From contig DATGIQ010000544.1 of the NCBI GenBank assembly GCA_035295665.1, positions 4,701 through 68,700 on the forward strand: a stretch of DNA of 64,000 nucleotides. The letters run 5' to 3'. This stretch comes from DATGIQ01 sp035295665. GTDB taxonomy: Bacteria > Planctomycetota > Planctomycetia > Gemmatales > Gemmataceae. Under the pieces are notes generated by a model, which saw only the letters and a program-made list of their open reading frames with translations, had not been told where the DNA came from and ran no database searches. This document shows positions 27,742-35,384 of this stretch, one piece after another. Both the position numbers and the translations under genes were made by a program. Positions within the stretch are counted from its first letter, which is position 1; each line of letters opens with the position of its first letter.

Positions 27742-30489
27742 TCAACTCCGCAGGCGTTTCCCCTGTGGATCGTAAAACGGCAGCGGCGCCACCAAGGCCG
27801 GTACATCGACTTCATTCCAGCGAATCCGGAATGGATGATGCACCGTGGCCATTCCCGCGGGCAGCCAGGCCAGGCCAATGCTTTGCCCAAGGGTTGGACT
27901 GAAGCGCGTGCTGGTGAGCCGGCCGACCGGCTTACCGTCGTTTACGACCTGACACCCTTCTGGAGCCACGCCGAATGTATCGACCATACGAAACCCCACC
28001 AGCCGCGACCGGGGCTCCATCGCTCGGAGGCGCAGCAACGGTTCGCGGCCATGGAAGCGTGGCTTCTCGAAGCGAATCATTCGGCCGAGTCCCGCCTCCA
28101 ACGGGTTCGAAAGAGCGTCCGTGTCCTGGCCGATGATCAGATGCCCTTTTTCCAAACGCAGTAGCCGTTGCGCCTCCACGCCAAAGGGTCGGAGCCCGAA
28201 ATCTTGGCCGGCCCCGCACAGGGCTTCCCAGAGATACCAGGCGTAAGCACTCGGACAGTGGATTTCATAACCGAGCTCACCGACAAAACCGATCCGCAAG
28301 AGCCGGCAGCCCACGCCGGCAACTTCGCCTTCGCGCATGCTCAGATACGGAAACCCGGCCGCGGAGACATCGAGCGCGGTCACTCGGCGGAGCACGTCGC
28401 GGGAATTCGGGCCGGCAAGGTTCATGGCCGCCCAGCCGGAGGTGTGGTTGAGCACCGTGGCGTTCAATCGCCAAGCCGCTTTCCACAATTCGAGCCACTG
28501 GAAGATGAACTCGGCGTTGCCCGTGGTGGCCGTCAGGTAGAAACGATCGGGCCCCAGCCGGACCCCTACCCCATCATCTAGCAGGATGCCGTCTTCATTG
28601 CACATCACCCCGTAGCGAATCGAGCCACGTCGGAGATCGGCCCATTGATTGAGATAGACGCGCTCCAGCAGCTCGGCTGCATCCGGTCCCACGACCTCGA
28701 TCTTGCCGAGCGTGCTGACATCAATCAATCCGACACCGGTGCGAACGGCCTGCACTTCCGCCGCCGGATCGCCATAGCTCTCGGGGCGTTTCCATTGTCC
28801 GGCATCCAGCCAATGGGCGCTGGCTTGGACGTGCCAATGGTGCAAGGGCGTCCGTCGAACGACGGCATAGCGCTGGCCGGCGGCTAACACGGCTAGCTCG
28901 ACCGGGACAACCGGCGGCCGGGCGGTCGTCGCGCCGACCCGATCAATGGTTTGGCCAGTCGCATGGGCACACACCTCGATCGCCGTTCGACCACACACCT
29001 TGCCCTGGCAAGGCCCCATGTTCACGGTTGTGTAGCGTTTCAGCGTTTCGATACCATCGAAACCTTCGGCGATCGCTTGGTGCAGATCTTTTTCGGTGAC
29101 ATCCTCGCAGAGGCACACGAACCGTTTCCGTTCGCGCGAATCCGTCTGTGGGCAAAGGCAACGCGAGTCCGGTGCCGCGGCAGAGGCTGTGCCTGCCACG
29201 GTACCGGAGGCCCGCAATCCAGGTATTGGATTCGCCAGCAGCCACCGCCCATCGGTACGGTGGAAACGCATTCCCCCTTGCAAGAGCAGCTCATTGGCCG
29301 GTTGCAACTGGGAAGCCTGGCACAGGAGATCACAGGCAATCTCTCGCCGGGAGGTTTCGTCCACGGTTCCATCGTTCCGCATTTTTGCGACGCAGACCGC
29401 ACGGAGATGATTGCGGCCTCGGGCTGCGACCACCGTATGGGAGACCAGGAACGGGATGCCGAGCGGATGATTCGCGGGCTCTCTCCTCCGGACATCGACA
29501 ATCGCGGCAACCTCGATGCCCAGCTGCACGAGGCGATTTGCCAGGTTCGTTGCATCATCTCTGTCGGTCAGCACCACCGCCCGCCGACCGGCACGCACAC
29601 CATAAAGTGCCGCCAACCGCAATACGCCTTGGCTCAGGAAAATGCCCGGAAGATCATTATTGTGAAAAACGAATGGCCGTTCTCGACCACCGGTGCAGAC
29701 GATCACCTGCTTGGCGCGGATTTTCAACAGACGATCGCCCTGCACGGCGGCGACCAGATTCCCCTGGTAAAGACCGAACACCGCGCAGTTTTCCAGAAGA
29801 CGAACCCGGGGATGACTTCGCAGGGGCTGCTCCAAGGCATCGACATCCTGACAGTCCCTCGACTCTTCGAGAAGCAAATGGCCGCCCAGGCGCGGTTGCC
29901 GCTCGACAAGGAGGACAGCAACACCGGCCGTGGCCGCCTCCAAGGCCGCGGCCATCCCCGCCGGCCCGGCCCCGATCACGCACACTTCTGGATGCAGCCA
30001 TTCAATTTCGGCATGGACTCGTGGCACCTGCTGGATATCGATGCGACCCAGCCCAGCAAGGTTGCGCAGAACCTTCTCGAAGAACGGCCACAGCCAGCGG
30101 GGTCGATGGAACCGCGTGTAATAGAATCCGACCGACAAAAAACGATCGAATCGGTCCAACACGCGGAGGACATCCCAGCGGAGCGAGGGCCAGGCATTTT
30201 GGTGGCACACGACCTGTCCCTGCTGGGCCGGCTCGATGCAGGTGCGCACATTGGGCCGACCATCTACCTGCATGAGGCAATTGGGACAATCGCCGGATAC
30301 ACAGAACAGTCCGCGTGGCCGGTGGTATTTGAAGCTGCGGGTAAAGATACGCACTCCCGCGGCATAAAGGGCCGCCCCGATGCTCTGCCCAGCCAGGGCC
30401 GAAATCGTTCTCCCTTCGAACGTGAACATCACAGCGCGATTCGGATCGGTCAGCCTGCCGCTGGGGGATGGCATCCTTGCTTCCTTCAT
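27742..30489 (-). CDS. soxA: Sarcosine oxidase/N-methylglutamate dehydrogenase alpha-type subunit (SoxA/MgdC)
   Basis: A 915-residue flavoprotein. Residues 15-100 form a ferredoxin-like domain with four cysteines (FCVSGDCPNCLMQVDG then VRTC), suitable for a 2Fe-2S cluster. A dinucleotide-binding site VCVIGAGPAGMAAALEAA lies near 170, a second Rossmann part near 290, a BFD-like Cys region (CLCEDVTEKDL, MGPCQGKVCG) near 475, and a GcvT-type folate domain from about 560 to the end. The enzyme oxidises an N-methyl amino acid and can pass the C1 unit to tetrahydrofolate. ATG at 30489 overlaps the delta-subunit stop (ATGA); ATG at 30474 is an alternative. Confidence 0.92.
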   Translation of the reverse strand: MKEARMPSPSGRLTDPNRAVMFTFEGRTISALAGQSIGAALYAAGVRIFTRSFKYHRPRGLFCVSGDCPNCLMQVDGRPNVRTCIEPAQQGQVVCHQNAWPSLRWDVLRVLDRFDRFLSVGFYYTRFHRPRWLWPFFEKVLRNLAGLGRIDIQQVPRVHAEIEWLHPEVCVIGAGPAGMAAALEAATAGVAVLLVERQPRLGGHLLLEESRDCQDVDALEQPLRSHPRVRLLENCAVFGLYQGNLVAAVQGDRLLKIRAKQVIVCTGGRERPFVFHNNDLPGIFLSQGVLRLAALYGVRAGRRAVVLTDRDDATNLANRLVQLGIEVAAIVDVRRREPANHPLGIPFLVSHTVVAARGRNHLRAVCVAKMRNDGTVDETSRREIACDLLCQASQLQPANELLLQGGMRFHRTDGRWLLANPIPGLRASGTVAGTASAAAPDSRCLCPQTDSRERKRFVCLCEDVTEKDLHQAIAEGFDGIETLKRYTTVNMGPCQGKVCGRTAIEVCAHATGQTIDRVGATTARPPVVPVELAVLAAGQRYAVVRRTPLHHWHVQASAHWLDAGQWKRPESYGDPAAEVQAVRTGVGLIDVSTLGKIEVVGPDAAELLERVYLNQWADLRRGSIRYGVMCNEDGILLDDGVGVRLGPDRFYLTATTGNAEFIFQWLELWKAAWRLNATVLNHTSGWAAMNLAGPNSRDVLRRVTALDVSAAGFPYLSMREGEVAGVGCRLLRIGFVGELGYEIHCPSAYAWYLWEALCGAGQDFGLRPFGVEAQRLLRLEKGHLIIGQDTDALSNPLEAGLGRMIRFEKPRFHGREPLLRLRAMEPRSRLVGFRMVDTFGVAPEGCQVVNDGKPVGRLTSTRFSPTLGQSIGLAWLPAGMATVHHPFRIRWNEVDVPALVAPLPFYDPQGKRLRS

Positions 30490-30725
30490 GATGGCTCTCC
30501 ATCAAGCCAGGCCGTGTGCAGAACTTCGTTGGTACGGACATCGCGCACGGCCACCAGCCAGCGCCGGCAGCCAAAGCGATGGAACCAGCGCTCGTGCTGC
30601 GGTCCGGGCAGATTACTGCTCGAAGGACGGCCCGGCGGCGTCTCGATGGCCAGGATTTGGCCACCGTATCGGAATTCCTGAGCATCACGGGGGCCACAAT
30701 TCGGGCAGTTCAAGAGGAACGACAT
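30486..30725 (-). CDS. soxD: Sarcosine oxidase/N-methylglutamate dehydrogenase delta-type subunit (SoxD/MgdB)
   Basis: A 79-residue small subunit. It begins MSFLLNCPNCGPRDAQEFRYGG, the usual SoxD start with a CPNCG zinc site. Later residues WFHRFGCRRW and VLHTAWLDGE fit SoxD (a Cys/His zinc ligand set and the C-terminal region). ATG at 30725 is fixed by family length; the longer frame upstream runs into a hairpin. The stop overlaps the alpha-type start by four bases. It holds the heterotetramer together with one zinc ion in known enzymes. Confidence 0.9.
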   Translation of the reverse strand: MSFLLNCPNCGPRDAQEFRYGGQILAIETPPGRPSSSNLPGPQHERWFHRFGCRRWLVAVRDVRTNEVLHTAWLDGEPS

Positions 30726-30764
30726 CCCGTTCACCCCGTCATGAAAATCGTGATCCTGGTTCAG

Positions 30765-30830
30765 AACCCTCCCCAACAAGGTGTCTGAAACTGCTGTATC
30801 AACGTTCCCGACAGCTTGTTGGGGAGGGTT
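30765..30830 (-). terminator. Long hairpin between the glutamate-synthase-like and dehydrogenase gene groups
   Basis: AACCCTCCCCAACAAG at 30765-30780 pairs perfectly with 30815-30830; one mismatch then three more pairs extend the stem to about 20. It begins two bases after the MgsC-like stop codon and ends 40 bases before the delta-subunit start. No T tract follows. It may be a partial terminator or processing site that lets the two groups be expressed at different levels. Confidence 0.6.
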
Positions 30831-30832
30831 TC

Positions 30833-32203
30833 TCAGCGTTTCCAACCCGGCCCGCCGCCGAAGACGACGTTGGTGCCAGCCAGCGGCAAGCCGGTGATCA
30901 GGGACGCCTCCAAGGTAAGGGCCCGCAGGTCTTCGGGCTCCAGATCATGGACATCGCGCTTGCCACAGGCCCGAGCGAGGATTTGTACCTCGGCGGTCAC
31001 GGCATGAAACCAATTCGCCACACGCTCGGCCGCCGGCTCGATTTCAAGCCGTTTCATCAGCTCAGGATCCTGCGTCGTGATGCCGACCGGACAGCGGCCG
31101 GTGTGGCAATGATGGCAAGCATAAGGCGCCGCACCAATCGCGTGGTAATCTTCCACGTACAACGGCTTATTGCAGTTGAGCGCGATCAAGGCGGCTGTGC
31201 CGACATACACGGCATCGGCCCCCAGGGCCAGCGCTTTGGCCACATCGCTGCCGTGCCGGATGCCGCCGGCGATGATCAGTTGTACTTCCATCAACAGCCC
31301 CATTTCCTCCAAGGCGGCCCGCGCCTCGCACACCGCGGCCAAGGTTGGGATGCCGGTATGTTCCTGGAGAAGATCAGGGGATGCGCCGGTGCCCCCTTCC
31401 ATGCCATCAATGACCACCACATCGGCACCGGCCTTGGCCGCCAGCTTGACATCGTCGTAGACCCGGCTGGCCCCCAGCTTGACGAAGATCGGCACTTTCC
31501 AGTCGGTGGCCTCGCGCAGCTCTTCAATCTTCAGGATCATGTCGTCGGGACCCAGGAAATCTGGATGACGGCATGGGCTGCGCTGGTCTACGCCGGGCGG
31601 CAAATCACGCAGGTGGGCAATCTCCGGCGAAACCTTGGAGCCGAGCAAGAGACCGCCGGTGCCCGGCTTGGCACCCTGGCCGATGGTAAGCTCGATGGCA
31701 TCCGCTTGCCGGAGGTGATGGATGTTGATCCCATAGCGGCTCGGCAAGACCTCATAAATCAGGACCCGGGAATGCTCGCGCTCCGCCGGCAACATGCCGC
31801 CGTCGCCGGTGGTGGTGGACGTGCCGGCTTGCCGCGCCCCGCGGGCCAGGGCTACCTTGGCGTTGTAGGAAAGCGCTCCGTAACTCATCCCTGTGACCAT
31901 GACCGGGATGTCCAGCTCGACCGGCTTCTCGGCATGCCGGGTGCCCAGGACCGTCTTGGTCGAACATTGTTCGCGATAACCTTCCAGCGGAATGCGCGTC
32001 AGGCCACACGGGACAAAGGTCAAATCATCGAACGTACTCCAGGTCCGGGGACGCAACGTACCGAAACCCCGAATCCGGTAGCGGCCCAGTTCGGCTTTAG
32101 TTTGGATGTCTTCGATGATGGCGGCGGTGTAGGTGCCGCTTGGTTGCGGAGCCGGCAAATAAAAAGCATTTTCCGGTTCGGCAGCCCCAGCATCCTTGGC
32201 CAT
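30833..32203 (-). CDS. mgsC: FMN-binding glutamate-synthase-like subunit (MgsC/GlxD type)
   Basis: A 456-residue enzyme homologous to the synthase domain of GltB. Key regions are VMVTGMSYGALSYNAKVALARG, IGQGAKPGTGGLL, FVKLGASRVYDDVKLAAKAGAD, and a cysteine cluster CHHCHTGRCPVGITTQ for an iron-sulfur centre. The FMN-phosphate region is IIAGGIRHGSDVAKALALGAD. In N-methylglutamate synthase this subunit adds methylamine, released from gamma-glutamylmethylamide, to 2-oxoglutarate. ATG at 32203 follows GAGGATAGT; GTG at 32245 would overlap the gene before. Together with MgsA- and MgsB-like neighbours it makes a split glutamate synthase. Confidence 0.88.
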   Translation of the reverse strand: MAKDAGAAEPENAFYLPAPQPSGTYTAAIIEDIQTKAELGRYRIRGFGTLRPRTWSTFDDLTFVPCGLTRIPLEGYREQCSTKTVLGTRHAEKPVELDIPVMVTGMSYGALSYNAKVALARGARQAGTSTTTGDGGMLPAEREHSRVLIYEVLPSRYGINIHHLRQADAIELTIGQGAKPGTGGLLLGSKVSPEIAHLRDLPPGVDQRSPCRHPDFLGPDDMILKIEELREATDWKVPIFVKLGASRVYDDVKLAAKAGADVVVIDGMEGGTGASPDLLQEHTGIPTLAAVCEARAALEEMGLLMEVQLIIAGGIRHGSDVAKALALGADAVYVGTAALIALNCNKPLYVEDYHAIGAAPYACHHCHTGRCPVGITTQDPELMKRLEIEPAAERVANWFHAVTAEVQILARACGKRDVHDLEPEDLRALTLEASLITGLPLAGTNVVFGGGPGWKR

Positions 32204-32226
32204 ACTATCCTCGCGATTTGTCGAGT

Positions 32227-32946
32227 TCACAATGCCGCCTTCCACACCCCGAGTTCCTTGCGATCAAAGTTCCACAACTTGCGGCCAGAAACGACCTTTC
32301 GAAACGCCGCCGGCGCGGGCAACTGGTAGGTCGTAAGCAGATCATGCAGAGCGGCCCGCTCCTCGGCGGTCGGTTCTTCGATGACTGCGTCATTGCCCAG
32401 CTCGGCGATTTGGCCGCCGACGAATACGACGCCTTCGTACATTGAATCGGCCAGGGCTTCGCCGGCATCTCCGCAGATAATGATCCGGCCCTTTTGCATC
32501 ATGAAGCCGGCCAAGCAGCCGCAATTGCCGCCAACCAAAAGCGTGCCGCCTTTCATCGATACGCCGGCCCGAGCCGCTGCATCGCCGCGCACCACCACCG
32601 TGCCGCCACGAATCGACGCGGCCACGCCGCTGCCGGCATGCCCATGAATCGTTACGGTCCCGCTGAGCATTGATTCGGCCGTGCCCCAACCAGCACTGCC
32701 GCGGATCTCGACATGGGCACCGTCCATCATGCCGGCACAGTAATAGCCAACACTTCCTTCGAAAACGATGTGCACCGGATGAAGGAGTGCGACGCCGAGG
32801 TTATGGCGAGCATCGGGTTCGAGCACGTGAATTTCATGGCGCCCATTTGCAATGGCTTCCCGGAGCAAGCCATTGATTTGGCGAGTCGATTTTCCCCGAC
32901 AGTCGATGGAGAAGGTCAAGGGAGATACCTCGGATCCGCTTGCCAA
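32227..32946 (-). CDS. mgsB: GXGXG beta-helix glutamate-synthase-like subunit (MgsB/GlxC type)
   Basis: A 239-residue protein that matches the GXGXG beta-helix domain at the C-terminus of GltB. Repeated turns are visible: GGTVVVRGDAAARAG, KGGTLLVGGNCGCLAG, and KGRIIICGDAGEALADSMYEG. In glutamate synthases this domain is structural and lies beside the ammonia tunnel. The likely start is TTG at 32946, five bases after the MgsA-like stop; no ATG or GTG is well placed. The following gene starts 23 bases after its stop. Same operon as the other two synthase subunits. Confidence 0.87.
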   Translation of the reverse strand: MASGSEVSPLTFSIDCRGKSTRQINGLLREAIANGRHEIHVLEPDARHNLGVALLHPVHIVFEGSVGYYCAGMMDGAHVEIRGSAGWGTAESMLSGTVTIHGHAGSGVAASIRGGTVVVRGDAAARAGVSMKGGTLLVGGNCGCLAGFMMQKGRIIICGDAGEALADSMYEGVVFVGGQIAELGNDAVIEEPTAEERAALHDLLTTYQLPAPAAFRKVVSGRKLWNFDRKELGVWKAAL

Positions 32947-32951
32947 AGGGA

Positions 32952-33863
32952 TTATTCGACATCCACCCTATTTGTTGTTTGCCAAATCGCCATGGTCCCC
33001 GGCGCCGGCTCGCCGGCCACAAAGTTTGCTCCAAACGTTTGCCGCAGGGCAATTTCCTCCGTGGCGATGGCCACAAAGTCCTCGCTTTCGGCCACGACCA
33101 GCGGCTTGAATCCAAAGCGATCCCGGACGTAAGCGAGGCAACCTCCCGTCGCGGCCAGATAGCTGAATGAGCCATCGAAGTCATCGAGCGAAGACCGCAG
33201 CGCATCGGTCAGCGCCATCCCGGTAGCCATGCGCTCACACAAGTAAATGCCGATTACTTCCGAATCGTTCTCGGTGTAGAAACGATAGCCGCGCTGCTCA
33301 TAGCGGCGGCGGAGCTTGTGATAGTTCGTGATGTGCCCATTGTGCACCGTGGCCAAGTCCGGTACGCCGTGGGCCCAGAACGGCTGCGAATGACTGAGAT
33401 CCACCCGGCTTTCCGTGGAGAGCCGGGTGTGTCCGATGCCGTGCGTGCCGGCCAAGGCACTGATGCGATAGGTCGCCTCGAGCTGTTGTGGCGAGCCAAC
33501 CTGTTTGAACAGGTTCAGCTGTCGGCCCAGGCAAATCACTTCGCTGCCGGGCCAGCGGTGGAGGATTTTTTCCTCCAGGGTCCTTGCGTCCCCGCCCGAA
33601 GCAAGCATGGCATCGTACACCCCGTTGCCGTGATCGTGAACCGGCACGAGGCCCATGTCGCGGAATGCCGTGGCCATTTTGTCGGGCTCCAGGCCGGCCG
33701 GCACGCTCAGGCGCATGTGCCATTCGCCCGGCGGCCCGAACAGGGCCACGCCGGCCGAATCCGGCCCACGGCAGGAAAGAGCCTGGAGCATGGTCAGAAG
33801 GGTGCGCCCCAACGGACGGGACGGCGCGGCGCGCTTTTCGAGAAACCCAACGATGCCACACAT
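32952..33863 (-). CDS. mgsA: Class II glutamine amidotransferase-like subunit (MgsA/GlxB type)
   Basis: A 303-residue Ntn-type amidotransferase domain. The start is MCGIVGFLEKR with the nucleophile Cys 2, fixing ATG at 33863. Other family parts are HTRLSTESRVDLSHSQPF, VHNGHITNYHKLR and NDSEVIGIYLCERM. In N-methylglutamate synthase the homologous subunit takes methylamine from gamma-glutamylmethylamide, in place of ammonia from glutamine. It is the first gene of the minus-strand operon and lies 117 bases from the divergent ligase gene. A SD-like AGGA sits seven bases upstream. Confidence 0.9.
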   Translation of the reverse strand: MCGIVGFLEKRAAPSRPLGRTLLTMLQALSCRGPDSAGVALFGPPGEWHMRLSVPAGLEPDKMATAFRDMGLVPVHDHGNGVYDAMLASGGDARTLEEKILHRWPGSEVICLGRQLNLFKQVGSPQQLEATYRISALAGTHGIGHTRLSTESRVDLSHSQPFWAHGVPDLATVHNGHITNYHKLRRRYEQRGYRFYTENDSEVIGIYLCERMATGMALTDALRSSLDDFDGSFSYLAATGGCLAYVRDRFGFKPLVVAESEDFVAIATEEIALRQTFGANFVAGEPAPGTMAIWQTTNRVDVE

Positions 33864-33896
33864 ATCATTTCCTACTTGAGTCCAGCCGGCCAGACG

Positions 33897-33925
33897 ATTA
33901 TACACAGTTTCTGCGTGCCACCCAA
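33897..33925 (-). promoter_or_regulatory. Candidate sigma-70 promoter for the mgsABC-like operon
   Basis: On the minus strand a perfect TATAAT (33897-33902) is preceded by TTGGGT (33920-33925) with a 17-base spacer. A transcript would start near 33890 and have a leader of about 25 bases before the MgsA-like ATG. The motif lies in the 117-base gap shared with the ligase gene. Confidence 0.6.
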
Positions 33926-33980
33926 CGAGGTTCCGTGCCCAAGGGAGTACCACTTACCATTCGCCCGTGGGAGAAACACC

Positions 33981-35336
33981 GTGGACCGCAATGCACTCAA
34001 CGCGCAATTCCAGCAAGACGGCATCGAATACTTGCTCGTCCAGTTCGTGGACATTCACGGCGCGCCCAAAGTCAAGATGGTGCCCGCGGAGGCAGTGGGC
34101 GGTGTAATCCATCCGGGCGCCGGTTTTGCCGGCGGAGCGGTGTGGGGTATGGGCCAGGATGCCAGCTCGCATGATATGATGGCCCGCATTGATCCCGCCA
34201 GCTATACGCCGTTGCCGTGGAAGCCGGGACTCGCTCGGTTTGCCAGCGATCTGTACGTCGATGGCAAGCCCTATCCCCATTGTTCCCGAGTCAATCTTCA
34301 ACGCGTTCTGGGTCAGGCTCGTGCGGCCGGCTTTGTATTCAACGTCGGCGTCGAACCGGAGCACTTCCTCGTCACGCGACGGCTCGATCGCCAAATCGAG
34401 CCGTGGGACCCCGCCCATGTCGACCGCCTGGCCAAGCCGTGCTATGACTTCAAGGGTCTGGCCGCCGCCTGTGATTATTTGCGCGACATGAATGACGCCT
34501 TGCGCAAGCTCGGCTGGGGCGTTTACCAATCCGATCATGAGGATGCCAATGCCCAGTACGAAATCAACTACAAATATGCCGATGCGCTGACGACGGCCGA
34601 TCGGTTCATCTTTTTCAAAATGCTGGCCGGGGAAATCGCTCGAAAATACGGGGCCATTGCCACCTTCATGGCCAAACCGTTTTCCAATCGGACCGGCAGC
34701 GGAGCGCACATGCACTATCACTTGGCCGACGCCGAGACGGGGCGGAATATCTTCGCAGCCGAGCAAGACTCCCGTGGCCTTGGCTTATCGGAGTGTGCCT
34801 ATCATTTTCTGGGCGGCGTCCTCACCCACGCCCGTGCCCTGTGTGCGCTGACCTCGCCGACGGTCAACTGCTACAAACGATTGCAGCTGGGTCAAGGGGC
34901 GTATAGTGCTCGCTCCGGCTACACGTGGACACCCGCCTACATCACGTACGGCGACAACAATCGCACACAAATGATTCGCACTCCCGACGCCGGCCATGTC
35001 GAAGACCGAACCGTGTCGGCGGCTTTCAACCCCTACTTGGCCTTCGCCGCCTACGCTTCCGCGGGGCTGGACGGGATCAAACGGCGGCTCGATCCGGGGG
35101 AACCGAACTTGGGCAACCTGTATGAGATGAGCCTGGAAGAAATGACGCGACGGAAAGTCCGCGTGTTGCCACAAAGCCTGAGCGAAGCCCTCGACGAGCT
35201 GGAGCGAGATGAGGTGATTCAGGCCGCCCTGGGACCGATCTATCCGGAGTTTCTTAAACTCAAGCGGATGGAATGGAATGATTATCATCGGCAAGTGTCG
35301 GCGTGGGAAGTGGAGCGGTATTTGACGATGTTGTAG
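33981..35336 (+). CDS. gmaS: Gamma-glutamylmethylamide synthetase / GlnT-type glutamine synthetase
   Basis: A 451-residue member of the glutamine synthetase superfamily, of the GlnT/GmaS branch. It shows VQFVDIHGAPKVKMVPAEA, the metal-binding VGVEPEHFLV, YQSDHEDANAQYEINY, the catalytic-loop region FMAKPFSNRTGSGAHMHYH and NCYKRLQLG. GmaS joins methylamine to the gamma carboxyl of glutamate using ATP. Sequence alone does not separate GmaS from GlnT; the neighbouring MgsABC-like and dehydrogenase genes favour GmaS. GTG at 33981 with GGGAGAAA upstream is the only start that fits. The frame upstream is not coding. Divergent from mgsA, followed 48 bases later by the beta subunit gene. Confidence 0.82.
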   Translation: MDRNALNAQFQQDGIEYLLVQFVDIHGAPKVKMVPAEAVGGVIHPGAGFAGGAVWGMGQDASSHDMMARIDPASYTPLPWKPGLARFASDLYVDGKPYPHCSRVNLQRVLGQARAAGFVFNVGVEPEHFLVTRRLDRQIEPWDPAHVDRLAKPCYDFKGLAAACDYLRDMNDALRKLGWGVYQSDHEDANAQYEINYKYADALTTADRFIFFKMLAGEIARKYGAIATFMAKPFSNRTGSGAHMHYHLADAETGRNIFAAEQDSRGLGLSECAYHFLGGVLTHARALCALTSPTVNCYKRLQLGQGAYSARSGYTWTPAYITYGDNNRTQMIRTPDAGHVEDRTVSAAFNPYLAFAAYASAGLDGIKRRLDPGEPNLGNLYEMSLEEMTRRKVRVLPQSLSEALDELERDEVIQAALGPIYPEFLKLKRMEWNDYHRQVSAWEVERYLTML

Positions 35337-35384
35337 AATGAGCAACCGGGCTGGACCTCGGAAAGACGTCTCAGGCAAATTTCC

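Noticed and set aside
28951..30681. Plus-strand frame of 576 codons across the alpha-type subunit
   Set aside because: It is the complement of a well-supported oxidoreductase and shows no domain.
30380..32329. Plus-strand frame of 649 codons over delta-subunit and MgsC-like genes
   Set aside because: It spans two real genes on the other strand and has no recognisable features.
33318..33980. Plus-strand extension upstream of the GmaS-like start
   Set aside because: It is antisense to the amidotransferase gene; the family start and ribosome binding site are at 33981.
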